The notes below the pieces were generated by a model, which was not told where the DNA came from, ran no database searches, and saw only the letters and a list, made by a program, of their open reading frames with translations. Positions 11,601 to 19,793 of a stretch of DNA of 35,216 nucleotides are shown here, in pieces. Origin of the DNA: a virus; the IMG/VR virus record IMGVR_UViG_3300010885_018795, positions 1 to 35,216 of that record; one strand, written 5' to 3'. How positions within the stretch are numbered: position 1 is the first letter of the stretch; every line of letters begins with the position of its first letter. The position numbers and the translations under genes are program-made.

Positions 11601-14600
11601 ATTAGCTTGCGCAATACTATAACCAAAATTACTATCTTGAATAATCAGATTGCTGTCTAAGTCCTGCGCATAAGAGAAGTAAATGTTGTATCGATTAAAC
11701 ACGCTAACGTTACCGACATTACCTAACTTATCATAAAATATAGTACTATTTGCATCAAAGGTTGTTTTTCTTACTTGAGTATCGGAAGTTGGATCATTTA
11801 CATATTTTCTTGACGGTACTGTTGTATCTGGATACAGTCTATAATTATAAATGTTAAAAGTTGTTCTTCTCGAATATAAATCTCCAAGACTAGAAATAAC
11901 AAGATTCTGTTTATCTTCGTCTATAATAATATCGGTACCGAAAACAGTATTGGCATGCTTATTTGGATTAAAGAGATTTTGTAACCAAACGTATGCAGTA
12001 CCAGACCAGCGCCACACAGAAACTACTCCTTGTGTTGCTTCGATTTGATTTCCTGGAGCAGAAACAAATAAGTACTCGCCGTCCTGACTCATTGCTAACT
12101 TATTGCCTAGACTGTCTCCGGACGAAATTATTCCAACGATGCCTTCACTTGACTTGTTTATAGTTTGTACTAAATTAAAATTAGTTCCAGATTTAGTATA
12201 GACTAATACTGCACCTTCATTCGCACGATATCCTGGAGCACCTACTGCTACTATTGACAGATCAGATGCAGATGCAATACTTGTACCAAACTTAGGAGGA
12301 TAGTTATTAAAGAATGTTAGAGGGTTTGTTAAGGTTTCTTGGGAGGTAACAAATATACTACGGGTTGATGTACTAACACCAATGTTAAAATTGACTACAG
12401 CGTCTAAGCCAGTAGTATTTCCAAAAGTTACTGTAGGTGGTTGATTATATCCATAACCAGGATTTGTAATTTCAATTTCTAAAAGTTGTCCTGCAATTAA
12501 AGAAGGATCGTCTTGTAGCTCTTGATTAGAATATGTAGTCACAGAAGAAATTCGAGCAGTTGCCGTGCTTCCTCCTTGAATCTGGGGGGAACTTAATGTT
12601 ACTGTCGTAGCAGTTGTATACCTTCTTCCCGGAACAGCAACTGATGCCCCAATAACACTTCCGCCCATTTGATAAACATAAACTTTACCTGTACCTTCAC
12701 CGGGTGCTGATACAAGGAGTGTCTTATTAACTGTACCAGTATTCAATGCAATGTCATAACCGAATTGTCCGCCTGCTACTGGAGTCGGACTTGCTAACAC
12801 TCCTAGCGTAATATCAACTGCGGCTGGTCTATATAATTGGGTTATCTTTACTAGGCCGGTATAATCGAGCTGGGTAGCTGAAGCAGAGACACTTGCATAT
12901 CTTACTGCTCCCGAGGCTCCGAGTTTAATACGACTAGCATTAGGGGCTCCGGCAAATATTAAATCTTCGTATTGATCATATTTTAAACTAAACCCAAACA
13001 ACGGAGAAATTGAGCTTACATAATAATCTGTATTGCCAACATCGTTTAATCTATAAGAAATATATGTATTAGCATCAACTGCTCTAGCATTTGTTCTTTC
13101 ATAAACAACAATTAAACCAGGACCAAAGTTAATGTCGGGATATCCCGGAGCACTAACAACAAATGTACTAGTCGAAGTTTCTATTGAGGTTCTAAATCCC
13201 CATAGTTGACCGGTATTGTTAACTCCGCTATCAATTAGTGAAGGCGTATAATTATTAATCTTTTTATAAACAGCAAATTTGTTGTTATTGTGATTGCTAT
13301 CTACCCAAATTTTATCATCAAACTCTATGCTTCCAAGATTTGGTAGATTATGGACATCATCAAAGTCTTTAAATCTAACAGATACAAACTTAAACAATTG
13401 ACCAATAATAATATTCTCGGTTGTATATGAATATGATATATAAACACCTTGACTTGTTATTGTTGAAGGAATGCTTATGTAAATGGAATAATTATTATCG
13501 GCTATTTTACTAATAGATGTGATAATAGTGCCTATTGCAATACCGTTACCTATTATTTCTGCACCTATCGCAAGGCCTTCGTTCGAAGTGACGTTAGTAA
13601 TAATTTCGCCGCTGTCGGTGATATTTCCAATAAAAGACCCAGAAATAGTTTTAGAAGTAGTTGCAGAATACGGCTCTGCAACTAAGTCAGTAGCAACAAT
13701 AAACGACGTAGGTGTGGGTGCTTGCAATACGATAAAAATTTTATTAATTTCAGTAATAAATCTTGATACACCAATAATATCGCCTGGTTTTAAACTATGA
13801 GGTTTAGCAGTAGTGAATGTTGCAGAACTACCAATCACGGTAATTTTAAAATCAATAATAGCATTTTTCTGTCTAGTATAACGTAATACATCCCAATCGC
13901 CATCTTCCCGGAATCCGAGCCAAAATGTTGATCCTTCTTTAATAGCATCTGCACTTGCAATGTCCAATAGACTATTTTTATTAAATGCTGTTGCTGTTAT
14001 ATCATCTAACCGCACATACCCTGCATTTGGAAGAGGAGTTATATAATCGATGTTGTTAGAGTCGCCGAATGCGATAGGATCAAATGTCGGGAATACTGTT
14101 TTCCAATCATAGTCTTCTGGTTGAATCAGAACATCTTTTACAGGTTTGTAATACGTAAAATCATTTGTAATTTTTTCATAATCAATAAATTGAACAATCT
14201 GTGGATTTTGTATAAACTTACTGTCGTCGAGATTTATTTCCAATTCTTGGTAAGTGTTATAACCGCCAAAATGTCCTATACGGAAAGCCCACGACTCATT
14301 AAATGTTGCCTTACCTTTTAGACTATTAACTGTAGCTTTAGATATTTTGTTAATTGCATTAGCTGTACCCTTTTCACGAATATATCCTTGATAGAACTTG
14401 TATTGAGCAATACCGTCATTAAAGATATTATCTAAGTAAACACGGGGACTATATCCTGTTAGATGTTGTGCCATTTGTTGCTGGCCCGTATCAAAATTAT
14501 CAATATCTAAACTATAAAAATCCTCAAACTGACTAATTTTATAATCAAAGTTTGGTAATAGCCCAGGGGATGGTTCTTCAGCTAGCTTATTCCAGTTATC

Positions 14601-17600
14601 AAAATTAAATGTATCTGCGCCAAATATCTTTGTTATTGCGCCGTAATATCTGCCGTTGTATCTTACAACTTCGCCTGCACTATAATCTTTATATGCTTGC
14701 CAGTCGTTGACTATTGCTTCATCAAAGACAAATCCCGGACTTGTAAACCCGCCTGTCCATTCGCTAGTTCTAAAGCCAATTAATTTTACTCGGCGCTGGC
14801 GGTATCCAGTTTCTACATCGTATATGATATCATTGAACATACTATAATTGTTAAAAACAATAGCATGTTGTTTTTGTATCATATTGAACTGAGCATAGTA
14901 AACACCTACTCTAGGAAATGCTGTACTAATTTCGAATTCGCCGTCGAGCCTACTTAAAAGAAATCCATTTTTCGGAAACGCACTTCCGTCAGCCGATAGT
15001 AAACTAAATTCATAATTTTCATTATACAGATCATCTGCCACTCCGTAGACTGCATCACCGATTCCACTTGTAGTGCTAAATTTTAATTTGTCTGCAAATG
15101 GGCTTAATGTGATAATAGACCCGACTGACCAGTTTTGTGTTGCCCAGAATAAAAATTCTTTGGTGCTAAATTCCCAATTCATTATTTCGCTAAATTCGGA
15201 ATTTAGATAGTCAAAGACAAACCCTTGATTTTCAAGATATTTTCCGTAGCCAAGCAAGAAATCTGCAATAGCTTGTTGAGTTAAAAACTTTGTTCCATAA
15301 GGAATCTTTGTAATTGTACTGTTGTAATTTTTAGATTTAGCAACCGATATACCGCCAGTGACTGGTAACCCGTTTAATTTTTGAAACTTAGTTACGTCAA
15401 AGGATGTATCGGATGTATGACTTGACTTTGTACGATAAAATATATTACTGTTAAAAACTACTTGACCCGATTGATAAAATTTATTTTGCGCCCATGTAAG
15501 ATAGTTTTCACCTTTACCACCAACTCTTATTTCAGAATCTCCCAGGCCGTGTATCGGTTCAACAATTTCAAAGTACGGTTTATACTTGTCATATCCTCGA
15601 ACTGTCCAAAATCCTTGACCTTTCTGGACTATCACTCCGCTAATTCTAAATGTGCTTATAGGATTGCTTTTAGATAAGACAATATTATAATCTTCAGCGG
15701 GCAATAATACACCAGGATTAGTGCTAGTTGGATCAACTGAATCAATGACAACTTTTAGTTTTTCTTTTGATATAAAACCTTCTGCTTTATAAACTAATCT
15801 ATACTCGATATTAGAAATATCAAGTTTTAACGAAGTTAAGAAATTTGAAGATTTTTGTAATCCATGTTCAATTAGCATCACACTATATCCCGATGCTAGT
15901 TGTCTTTGATTATCAATTGTATCTCTGTATAAGATTACATTATTAATTTTTAATAATTCTTCGTTATCACCGTAGCTGTACTGCCCTGCTATTGATTTTT
16001 TAATTCTCACAGGATCAAACATTAGAGCCGCATAGGCCGCAGGATTCGTTAGCGCGGCTAGTACTTGAACTGCAAATGGCCAAAGGACACTTCTTCTCCA
16101 TGCCGTTTCAGCCGGAGCATGATCACCAAATTTCCAAGGGGCATCAATAGTTGTAAACGATAAATCTTTAATAAGTCCAATACTAACGGGATCTTTTAAA
16201 TTTCCGTATTCATCCACAGGCAAGTAATCAAGAAGATTTTGTCGAGAATATTCTAACCAAGTTCCTGCTCGACTACCTTGCTTAATAACACCATTTGCAA
16301 TGTCTCTCCATAAGATTGTATTTCCTGAAGTGTATGGTGCTAATCCGTATACAGTTGTCCACCAAAGAGGTTTTTCTGTGAAGCCTAACATTTCCCAAGG
16401 ACTAGTATGTGGTCGATCAGTATCGTAAAAATATTTAAAAATTCCTCTCCAATGACCAGGAACTGTTAAAGTTTGTATTGCTCCGGTAGAGGATTCTCTG
16501 TAATTGTATGTGCGAGGTTGTCCTTGAGAAGTTCCAGAATTAGTAGTGTGGTCAACTCCCGACATTCCTGCCCAGCGTAAAAATTCTACTTCTAATATTT
16601 GTGTAACTTCTACAGGAGTAAAGGCATTTGTTCTGTAGGCTCCGGGCAGAATTGAATTTACATTTATTAGATCAGCATTATAAGAAACTTTTATGTTATT
16701 AAAAATTCTAGTTTCAAATTCAAATAAAATGTCATCTCTATAATCATTAAAAGCAACCATAATACTGCCATCGTGCCCCTGTAGGACTTTTGTTGATGTT
16801 AAGTATGTGTCGTCTATGTATAACTGAGGTTGATATTTTGGAAACAATCCAAGTTTTGTAGGTGTTGGAGGAATGTAACAACCTTCAGTTGTTGCATAAT
16901 CTTTAATAACAATAACATCACCTAATGTTAATGTAAAATTAAAAGTTACATTTGCTTGATATTTGTCAAATGTATAGTCTACTCCATGAGTTAGGATTAA
17001 ATCATTTCTATAAACTAAGATGGCTCTTTCTGTTAGTGCTGAACTGTCAAACGATGAATCAATACTGTAACTAGTAATTCTCGTGTCTGTAACTGTATAG
17101 GTTCTAGATTTATAATCTTTTCCATAAGTCAACATATCACTAAAACCGTAAGGAAAGTTAATATCTTTACCTAAATTTAATTCAACTAGTATTTGATCTA
17201 CTGCATCTCTCGGCAATGTTTCTTTAGGGATTGTAAGTAGTTTATTGACAAAAGAATTTTTATAATAGTAATAATCGTTTGCAACTTTTCTTATAGCTGT
17301 TACTAAATTATATTCTTGCTGTCCTAAAAAAAGCTGGGCAAAGCTAAGAGGATACTGATGACTAATTAATCGAGTGCCGTACTTTGATGCTTGTCCCAGG
17401 TCTCGAAAATTATTTTCTCCTATAACGTTACCGCTAAAATTATCTAAACGTTCTACTATAGTTTTAAAGTTATCAGACATTTCTGCAAGAGTCACTTGTG
17501 CTATAGGACCGTTCGTTGGATTGTTTGTTAGCGCCGGGCTAGGCTCGTAGTAACCTAATGCATTCGGTGCTCGAGTAGTATATATCTTGAATAATACTTT

Positions 17601-19781
17601 ATCATGTAATGCTAAATTGTTTACAAAAATTGCAAAATAAAATTGATCTTGGACGGAAAAATTAAAATCAGTACCTAACTTTTGTTTTTTATCATTTATC
17701 CAAACATCGATTGTAAGATCTTCAGTCCAACCGGGATAGTCAATTGCATTAATTTCTACTATGTTAGAAATCTCAGTAATTATGTTGTATTGTAAAATAG
17801 GAATACGAGAACTTTCTGATTCTACCCATACGTTATTAAATGAAGTTGAACTATCTGTGGCAATTTTTAAATAACCAGAACTGACCGGGAATACTATGTT
17901 TTTAGCTGTATTTGAAATAACAAAACTATCTGTATTAAAATAATTAGAGAATAAGAAATCTCCAATGTTTGCCACATTTAAGAATTTTAAATTTAATCCT
18001 AATACTGAATCATAGACGGTGCCTTCAGTATATCCAAATATGCGTGTGCCTGCAAAACTGCCTTGATAGTAATCAGTGTTACTAAAACTTATGCCATTCT
18101 CATCAAACAAATCAAAAATCGGCGCTTGATTAATTGTTGTCTTTTGTTGGGCTGGATCCCAGCTTGTTCCGTTCCATAACCAACTAGACCCTTTATAGTT
18201 AGTTCCGTCGGAATTAACAATCGTTGCGCCGTCATATGGGATTCCTTGAGGATCTTCAATAAGATTAATTCTTTGATTCCCGTCAAGGTCTTCAAATTTT
18301 ACAGTATAAACTCGACCTCTAACTAACGGATCAGTATCTGCATTGAATATAACTCTAAAACCTTCTTCTAGTTTTACTCCATCAACATAATAACCAAAAC
18401 TTCTTTCAACATTAGTAAATGCATCAAGAGTTGAGTTATCCATTAAGTTAATATTTGACATTGCCGAGTAACCAAAATTATACAATTTGATGTTTGGTCG
18501 GAATTCAATAATAGGTCTCTTGGCTCGCTTATCGACAGGATAAACGGGATCAGTGCCGTTAGCTGTAGCAGAGGCCGCAATAACATCTTTATGGAACCAG
18601 CGATTATACCGAGTCCACGGATTTAAGTCTCTACTTGCTCGATTAATAGTTACATACTCAGGAGATATCGGAGCATTTCTAAAGTCGTCGAACGGAAACT
18701 TATCAAACGGCTCAACGTCAAAGTCGGTGTCCAAATTATTTGATGCGTTGACATTATTCTTTAATGTATCAAAATCGATTAAAACAATCTCTTCGCCAAC
18801 ACCCTCAACAATATATCTTTTATTTTTATACTTTTCCGGAGTAACTTGGCCGCTAAAATATACCATTAGTCCATTAGTGAATTGTACATCGTTACCTGAA
18901 CTATAAGTCGTCTTTCCTAAGATATCTTTTTCAACATCAATTTCAGAATTTTCAGTTAATTTTTTAACAATAATTCGGCCAGCAATCCGTTGGTCATCGC
19001 TAGCAACATAGAATAAAGTCGACGGTGTGTTATCGTCAACTGTTAAAATTACCTGACCTTGTTTAGGTCCATTGTTTAATGCTTTGTCGTAGGTATCTTC
19101 TTTACCGTAACTTATTGCTGTCTTGATATAAAAATTATGACTGCTGTCTACATTAAACACATACGTCATGCCTCTAAACAATGTTAGAACAGGATTTGGT
19201 GTTAGGCCGTCTGGACTAATAATCCAAACATCTGTATCAGGACTGTCAGTTACTGTGTATGTGCTAACAGTGGCTTTTATTGGTCCTGTGATTTCGATTA
19301 AATCAGGACCAGCTTCTAACCAATAGTATTGATTATAGTTTACAAACTTATCCCAGTCAATATGGGGATTATAACTAAATGTTTTAGCCTGTAAAATTCT
19401 ATCATGATTTTTAGCGGGCGAGCCAGCAAATGCCAAACTAGATAATAAATCATCATAGGTTTGGACTTTATCAATATTATTCTTTGCATTTTTGATTATT
19501 AATGCAGGCTCTAATTGATAATCTTTTGCAAGTTCTGTTGTGCTATCTAAATATTGATCTGTCTCAGGATTAAATGTATTAGTTAATTTGCTACCGACAA
19601 ATGCATTAATACGTTCAATTTGTGGAACTTCAATTAGTTTGTCTAATGTTGCAGATAAGAATCTTTTATTTTTATCTGTTTGAAGGTATCCCGGTAAAAG
19701 GTTAGCAGTTTGACGTTGATGGTCAGATGCGTCTGCGTTGTATGCGTCAACTAGCTCGTTAGGACTTTTTTTTCTTTTCAT
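5682..19781 (-). CDS. Giant gp7-like baseplate protein (4699 aa)
   Basis: A single open frame of 14.1 kb, about 40% of the window. It lies directly after gp6, the slot of the T4 baseplate wedge protein gp7 (1032 aa), so the gp7 assignment rests on order and general character, not on a detailed match. Visible modules: a hydrophilic N-terminus starting MKRKKSPNELVDAYNADASD; a degenerate cupredoxin-like module (~170-275, H215 in SSHNFYIKTA, with SDDQRIAG where copper ligands would be); two chitin-binding-like segments (from W1430 and from W1694); seven FG-GAP-type repeats (~2194-2755) predicting a beta-propeller; several PGxGY-type beta units; and a C-terminal segment with GERIEFFTVNNN followed by LSQLRRGTLGTG. 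There is no signal peptide or transmembrane segment. The start is preceded by AGAAG, and the gene begins 12 bp after gp6 ends. It may fuse functions that T4 divides among gp7, gp8 and neighbours. Confidence 0.7.
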   Translation of the reverse strand: MKRKKSPNELVDAYNADASDHQRQTANLLPGYLQTDKNKRFLSATLDKLIEVPQIERINAFVGSKLTNTFNPETDQYLDSTTELAKDYQLEPALIIKNAKNNIDKVQTYDDLLSSLAFAGSPAKNHDRILQAKTFSYNPHIDWDKFVNYNQYYWLEAGPDLIEITGPIKATVSTYTVTDSPDTDVWIISPDGLTPNPVLTLFRGMTYVFNVDSSHNFYIKTAISYGKEDTYDKALNNGPKQGQVILTVDDNTPSTLFYVASDDQRIAGRIIVKKLTENSEIDVEKDILGKTTYSSGNDVQFTNGLMVYFSGQVTPEKYKNKRYIVEGVGEEIVLIDFDTLKNNVNASNNLDTDFDVEPFDKFPFDDFRNAPISPEYVTINRASRDLNPWTRYNRWFHKDVIAASATANGTDPVYPVDKRAKRPIIEFRPNIKLYNFGYSAMSNINLMDNSTLDAFTNVERSFGYYVDGVKLEEGFRVIFNADTDPLVRGRVYTVKFEDLDGNQRINLIEDPQGIPYDGATIVNSDGTNYKGSSWLWNGTSWDPAQQKTTINQAPIFDLFDENGISFSNTDYYQGSFAGTRIFGYTEGTVYDSVLGLNLKFLNVANIGDFLFSNYFNTDSFVISNTAKNIVFPVSSGYLKIATDSSTSFNNVWVESESSRIPILQYNIITEISNIVEINAIDYPGWTEDLTIDVWINDKKQKLGTDFNFSVQDQFYFAIFVNNLALHDKVLFKIYTTRAPNALGYYEPSPALTNNPTNGPIAQVTLAEMSDNFKTIVERLDNFSGNVIGENNFRDLGQASKYGTRLISHQYPLSFAQLFLGQQEYNLVTAIRKVANDYYYYKNSFVNKLLTIPKETLPRDAVDQILVELNLGKDINFPYGFSDMLTYGKDYKSRTYTVTDTRITSYSIDSSFDSSALTERAILVYRNDLILTHGVDYTFDKYQANVTFNFTLTLGDVIVIKDYATTEGCYIPPTPTKLGLFPKYQPQLYIDDTYLTSTKVLQGHDGSIMVAFNDYRDDILFEFETRIFNNIKVSYNADLINVNSILPGAYRTNAFTPVEVTQILEVEFLRWAGMSGVDHTTNSGTSQGQPRTYNYRESSTGAIQTLTVPGHWRGIFKYFYDTDRPHTSPWEMLGFTEKPLWWTTVYGLAPYTSGNTILWRDIANGVIKQGSRAGTWLEYSRQNLLDYLPVDEYGNLKDPVSIGLIKDLSFTTIDAPWKFGDHAPAETAWRRSVLWPFAVQVLAALTNPAAYAALMFDPVRIKKSIAGQYSYGDNEELLKINNVILYRDTIDNQRQLASGYSVMLIEHGLQKSSNFLTSLKLDISNIEYRLVYKAEGFISKEKLKVVIDSVDPTSTNPGVLLPAEDYNIVLSKSNPISTFRISGVIVQKGQGFWTVRGYDKYKPYFEIVEPIHGLGDSEIRVGGKGENYLTWAQNKFYQSGQVVFNSNIFYRTKSSHTSDTSFDVTKFQKLNGLPVTGGISVAKSKNYNSTITKIPYGTKFLTQQAIADFLLGYGKYLENQGFVFDYLNSEFSEIMNWEFSTKEFLFWATQNWSVGSIITLSPFADKLKFSTTSGIGDAVYGVADDLYNENYEFSLLSADGSAFPKNGFLLSRLDGEFEISTAFPRVGVYYAQFNMIQKQHAIVFNNYSMFNDIIYDVETGYRQRRVKLIGFRTSEWTGGFTSPGFVFDEAIVNDWQAYKDYSAGEVVRYNGRYYGAITKIFGADTFNFDNWNKLAEEPSPGLLPNFDYKISQFEDFYSLDIDNFDTGQQQMAQHLTGYSPRVYLDNIFNDGIAQYKFYQGYIREKGTANAINKISKATVNSLKGKATFNESWAFRIGHFGGYNTYQELEINLDDSKFIQNPQIVQFIDYEKITNDFTYYKPVKDVLIQPEDYDWKTVFPTFDPIAFGDSNNIDYITPLPNAGYVRLDDITATAFNKNSLLDIASADAIKEGSTFWLGFREDGDWDVLRYTRQKNAIIDFKITVIGSSATFTTAKPHSLKPGDIIGVSRFITEINKIFIVLQAPTPTSFIVATDLVAEPYSATTSKTISGSFIGNITDSGEIITNVTSNEGLAIGAEIIGNGIAIGTIITSISKIADNNYSIYISIPSTITSQGVYISYSYTTENIIIGQLFKFVSVRFKDFDDVHNLPNLGSIEFDDKIWVDSNHNNNKFAVYKKINNYTPSLIDSGVNNTGQLWGFRTSIETSTSTFVVSAPGYPDINFGPGLIVVYERTNARAVDANTYISYRLNDVGNTDYYVSSISPLFGFSLKYDQYEDLIFAGAPNASRIKLGASGAVRYASVSASATQLDYTGLVKITQLYRPAAVDITLGVLASPTPVAGGQFGYDIALNTGTVNKTLLVSAPGEGTGKVYVYQMGGSVIGASVAVPGRRYTTATTVTLSSPQIQGGSTATARISSVTTYSNQELQDDPSLIAGQLLEIEITNPGYGYNQPPTVTFGNTTGLDAVVNFNIGVSTSTRSIFVTSQETLTNPLTFFNNYPPKFGTSIASASDLSIVAVGAPGYRANEGAVLVYTKSGTNFNLVQTINKSSEGIVGIISSGDSLGNKLAMSQDGEYLFVSAPGNQIEATQGVVSVWRWSGTAYVWLQNLFNPNKHANTVFGTDIIIDEDKQNLVISSLGDLYSRRTTFNIYNYRLYPDTTVPSRKYVNDPTSDTQVRKTTFDANSTIFYDKLGNVGNVSVFNRYNIYFSYAQDLDSNLIIQDSNFGYSIAQANDNVYVGMPSSDTDAGASNGSLLIFSKIDSSTNSWSEYRTQDSLVNTDLVKKVFTVNVNDDRIQDYLAIIDPMKGKVSGVADQELTYKTLFDPAIYSLGNSGVSVDSTTNWIDEHIGELWWDTSSVKYVWYEQGELEYRKNNWGSIFPGSSIQIYEWVRSEYLPSEWAAIADTNEGIIKGISGQPKYPNNSVLSIKQVYNSISQTFSNVYYFWVKNKVTVPDIDTRRLSGLEVAGLIADPRGQNLKAVNVLSKNSFSLINIKDTIQAQEVNLHINYDTGSDSVPRHTEWLLLQENDPFSRPPIMLERKLIESLAGFDSVGSEVPDSLLNAKQRYGISFRPRQSMFVDRFNALRNLITWTNSILLTERIAKFCTFDNLNSYDIIPDELLNEYDVIVEDNYTLGTIITRGLKQAELACTIDSRGRIDQVTVTNPGNGYNALRPPTVTVTGTGENAIIKTILNELGQVIGATVESGGTGFTSIPTLSVRPYTVIVQSDIDAAGFWTKLQWDQNIKEWVRRETQKYDTRLFWNFVDWQDPTYNALQDFADTVADTYELNAVNIVAGEYVKVKNAGNGTYMVLRRVDASTVGTWSKEWDVVYEENGTIQITDKIWNQDLTDFAFDEIAAFDQTLFDQSINQELIFILRAIKDELFVNSLSQYWNQFFFKAVKYAMHEQTNLDWAFKTSFINVTNEAGALDQRPSYKLQDSSYYEKWINEVKPYHTKIRNFTVKYDNQESSETFTTDFDLSPYYNSVTDTFETLSKTSPAVLQYPYRSWYDNFTHSVNAIAVYDSGEDYITPPTVKIISAPGDLGAGATARAYISLGKVYEIEIIKPGTGYTLTPTVYLEGGLGLAGKPAKASAYLSNGKVRSNNLTLKFDRIGYNREIVDLSYTDQFIGDGQAYTFNLTWVPRLDRNTIILKQNNSLILNDKFTIEHYTEEYTNTNGLTFTKRYGRLKLNFVPIINAVLTVDYIKDVEFLSAYDRIDEYYAPLPGMPGKDPEQLMKGLSYGGVKIETLPFSYSSAWDTLKYWEGAWDSYSAETNYGIVKNPQSNFEDELLSLQNEEAQATAQLGFWQNRYTQLNIDIIDVPPFIIVGSGFGTQYIPNPQYSYILNLIGQSTSQISYWSGLKNQLSNQVVYVQQGLVPVVTPFTVSSGTYINVYLNSGTGVSVRIDQNTSTAITQTIIGQNNTATVYIPLTSFNTATDNIVTFRDQTSDGTVLPADPDALDVVIDGGPLDSITLGILPADINIDGYKFLDPSSSYAPEELLPGQVQEAIGITVFEQKTQASPYILNRRYELTANLTYPIGMKVASTASVFVVADTTPLRIYRDYTVNTIAGTITLTSPATTQTWLSITSLTAGGIGLIDYQLVRNSSSTSTTIVSVASLSAINDAYVTVNGIETTNFFIEAAPGRSKNKNPKGAVRVLHDPIGTKEIQVWMFTGESKAYSQVHEQIFSNVPNTTTEFTLTNPPGVVLPHHSQVIVEWNKKRLVPPQTTYYVVEEGKYEYDIAPNDPVIPGQVDLRVLEVYKNGEKLIPSIDYQLTPPPTRVLFGSEKIKTGDALAIVILRFHDYEIQDGKVVLTTAVPRDQAGALSDTLRVITFNNHDADGIRKEKYQSNRLGKYTLSREISNSNYIWVEYNRKPLINEIDYMLDDNNKTITLRDGIFESTDDEIIVTSLNDNAYSGATAYRMFTDIVGRTSYKRLSQSNTTRLAEPLVGNDTKITVEDASVLSVPAPEKNLPGIVYIAGERIEFFTVNNNILSQLRRGTLGTGILDGYPKGTLVIDQGKAQNLPVTDTTEIEKFVSTVTTNVFTLTSIAITGITNKLWIDPITGLTRSINAPPLTDLFTVNYGGLPLLKPTVNPVTTSSLAVAYDSGETNTFGILNTSTINPQFTMSSVIINSVERPVVHFDFDIQPGVEVTVVKRTGKIFENTTVFKFLEESPAPLPTDDYYPGDPVIILETGAVLTDEEENPLEGI
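11515..13205 (-). repeat. Seven FG-GAP-type repeats (predicted beta-propeller) in the giant protein
   Basis: Seven units share the pattern F/L-G-x-(S/D/K)-(I/L) followed 10-15 residues later by a hydrophobic strand ending in (S/G)APG or a relative, then a (G)xxxVYxY-type strand. Unit starts: W2194/G2195 (VVSAPGYPD), F2262 (IFAGAPNAS), F2340 (LLVSAPGEGTGKVYVY), F2498 (VAVGAPGYRANEGAVLVY), L2558 (LFVSAPGNQ), F2614 (LVISSLGD) and F2719 (VYVGMPSSD). This is the integrin-alpha/FG-GAP signature, and seven is the blade number of integrin propellers. A PGxGY-type insertion separates units 3 and 4. The fold is inferred from motif spacing only. Confidence 0.7.
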
Positions 19782-19793
19782 GTATCGCTTCTA

